DNA from: JAXLVB01 sp046329195
GTDB taxonomy: Bacteria > Bacteroidota > Bacteroidia > Cytophagales > Spirosomataceae
Assembly: GCA_046329195.1 (NCBI GenBank)
Contig: JAXLVB010000001.1
Coordinates: 930,001-994,000 of the forward strand
Direction: 5' to 3'
DNA: 64,000 bases
Shown here: positions 61,665 to 64,000 of the stretch, one piece after another
Numbering within the stretch: position 1 is the stretch's first letter
Layout: each line of letters opens with the position of its first letter
The notes under the pieces: generated by a model
What the model saw: the letters and a program-made list of their open reading frames with translations, nothing else
Database searches by the model: none
What the model was told of the DNA's origin: nothing
Position numbers and translations under genes: made by a program

Positions 61665-61738
61665 TGGAGGTAAACGGATTCGAACCGATGACCCCCTGCT
61701 TGCAAAGCAGGTGCTCTAGCCAACTGAGCTATACCCCC
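61665..61738 (-). tRNA. tRNA-Ala (UGC)
   Basis: A 74-base cloverleaf: acceptor GGGGGTA pairs with TACCTCC, D-arm AGCTCAGTTGG, anticodon arm CCTGC-TTTGCAA-GCAGG with anticodon TGC, and T-arm GGTTCGAATCC. It lies in the 16S-23S spacer. Confidence 0.95.
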
Positions 61739-61746
61739 TAAAGGAG

Positions 61747-61820
61747 TGGGCCTGCGTGGACTCGAACCACGGACCTCTACATTATCAGTGTAGCGCTCTA
61801 ACCACCTGAGCTACAAGCCC
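61747..61820 (-). tRNA. tRNA-Ile (GAU)
   Basis: A 74-base cloverleaf: acceptor GGGCTTG with CAGGCCC, anticodon arm CTACA-CTGATAA-TGTAG with anticodon GAT, and T-arm GGTTCGAGTCC. It lies eight bases upstream of tRNA-Ala in transcription order. Confidence 0.95.
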
Positions 61821-61944
61821 AATTTTAATTAGCGCTTAGTGATTTAGATAATCGCCTACTACACTAATCTATTAATGATTAAAATCAACTCGTTTGTTAA
61901 TTTTTATACTTTGAAGATAATGAGGAAGCAGCCTTAAAAGTCTC

Positions 61945-63455
<1,511 letters not shown>

Positions 63456-63605
63456 ATTCTTTACTTTTTTTGTCTTCCTGACTTTTAAGGTAATGCTTGC
63501 TTCCTCAGTATCTCAAAGAACTTTTCCTAATTGTTGAACCTGAATTTGGCTCTCTAATTATTGTTGGCGTTTTGTTTTTTCAGCGCCTCCCCTCATTTGG
63601 GACTG

Positions 63606-63636
63606 CAAAGATGCACGCTTTTTTACCCCTTGTCAA
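63606..63636 (-). promoter_or_regulatory. putative rrn promoter TTGACA-N17-CATCTTTG
   Basis: On the minus strand a TTGACA (63636-63631) is followed after 17 bases by CATCTTTG (63613-63606), a one-base variant of TAnnTTTG. The predicted transcript would begin near 63598 and carry a leader of about 145 bases before 16S. Confidence 0.5.
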
Positions 63637-63750
63637 GTACTTACTCGAAAAAAATTGGAAAATCTTCTATATGTGCAATAATAACATGGTATATGTCCAT
63701 ACTTGTTACAAAATATTATACTTTGCTTTAGTTATTCTATAAATAAAAAA

Positions 63751-63806
63751 ACTGTATAAATCTATATTTGCCAAAATAAGCCAATGTATATATAGATTTA
63801 TACAGT
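63751..63806 (-). terminator. AU-rich terminator after the P5C dehydrogenase gene
   Basis: Perfect 17-base arms (ACTGTATAAATCTATAT and complement) around a 22-base loop. On the minus strand it is followed by TTTTTTT. The stem is almost free of G and C, unusual for a terminator. Confidence 0.65.
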
Positions 63807-63827
63807 CTTTTCTTCTGTTTAAAAAAA

Positions 63828-64000
63828 TTATACTTTTAAAAATGGGTATTTGTAGTCTGTGGGAGAATTGAAGGTTTCTTTGATTGTTCGGGTTGAGACC
63901 CAGCGTAACAAATTAAGTAAAGAACCTGCTTTATCGTTGGTGCCGGAAGCTCTTGCTCCACCGAAAGGTTGTTGACCAACTACTGCGCCGGTGGGTTTAT
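63828..64000 (-). CDS. pruA: 1-pyrroline-5-carboxylate dehydrogenase, C-terminal end
   Basis: Only the last 57 codons fall in the window. The sequence KPTGAVVGQQPFGGARASGT, then NDKAGSLLNLLRWVSTRTIK, ending DYKYPFLKV, is the characteristic C-terminus of L-glutamate gamma-semialdehyde dehydrogenase. That enzyme oxidises the product of proline dehydrogenase to glutamate with NAD+. The PFGGARxSGTNDKAG motif separates it from other aldehyde dehydrogenases. The catalytic Cys and Glu are outside the window. It is followed by an AU-rich terminator before the rrn promoter. Confidence 0.9.
   Translation of the reverse strand, partial: KPTGAVVGQQPFGGARASGTNDKAGSLLNLLRWVSTRTIKETFNSPTDYKYPFLKV

Overview
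The window looks like chromosomal DNA of a member of the Bacteroidota, most likely order Cytophagales (Spirosomataceae-like). Evidence read from the sequence: two secreted proteins with type IX secretion (T9SS) C-terminal sorting domains, a TPR-PD40-CRD-OmpA lipoprotein of PorE architecture, several matches to the Bacteroidota promoter box TAnnTTTG, almost no Shine-Dalgarno sequences, a Nudix-type AraR arabinose regulator, and a 16S 3' end reading GGCTGGAACACCTCC. The genus assignment is inference only.

Layout. 1-14.9 kb is mixed housekeeping: end of an aquaporin-family gene, purB, an outer-membrane-type protein, two thioredoxin-fold proteins, mazG, two tandem T9SS-cargo paralogues, two lipoproteins, convergent mnmH and pdxJ, then yqeY-cvpA-rlmN and small unknown genes. 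15-20.5 kb holds a lone TolC-family protein and a fatty-acid beta-oxidation pair (thiolase and a hydratase/dehydrogenase fusion) preceded by two copies of a palindromic operator. 20.6-24.6 kb has a LytS/LytR-type two-component pair, a DinB-like protein, and a Gly/Tyr/Asn-rich secreted protein. 24.8-31.6 kb has an amino-acid-oxidase-like flavoprotein, phenylalanine hydroxylase, hisH-hisA-hisF followed by an uncharacterised radical SAM gene, and class II aldolase. 31.6-38.2 kb carries the PorE-like lipoprotein, an RluB-like pseudouridine synthase with a 29-residue repeat tail, wecB, a Fur-family regulator and recO.

38.3-52.7 kb is a coherent minus-strand sugar locus. Read in transcription order: Nudix AraR, araB, a secreted YesU/DUF6250-like protein, araA, a GH51 arabinofuranosidase, araD, a sialate-esterase/CE4-deacetylase fusion, an AAA ATPase that looks out of place, a CE15 glucuronoyl-esterase-like protein and an SSS-family symporter. 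Together they suggest removal of arabinose and of acyl/glucuronoyl decorations from a glucuronoarabinoxylan-like hemicellulose, uptake of the sugar, and conversion of arabinose to xylulose 5-phosphate. No SusC/SusD pair is present in the window.

52.9-64 kb holds fusA, a membrane GT2 glycosyltransferase, a heavily decayed transposase, and a complete rrn operon on the minus strand (16S, tRNA-Ile, tRNA-Ala, 23S, 5S, terminator). The 3' end of a delta-1-pyrroline-5-carboxylate dehydrogenase gene lies at the right edge. I see no CRISPR array, prophage, or recognisable defence or secondary-metabolite cluster. The least explained elements are the radical SAM gene behind hisF, a palindrome shared by two radical SAM genes, the repeat-flanked ATPase, and the operator pair before the fad genes.
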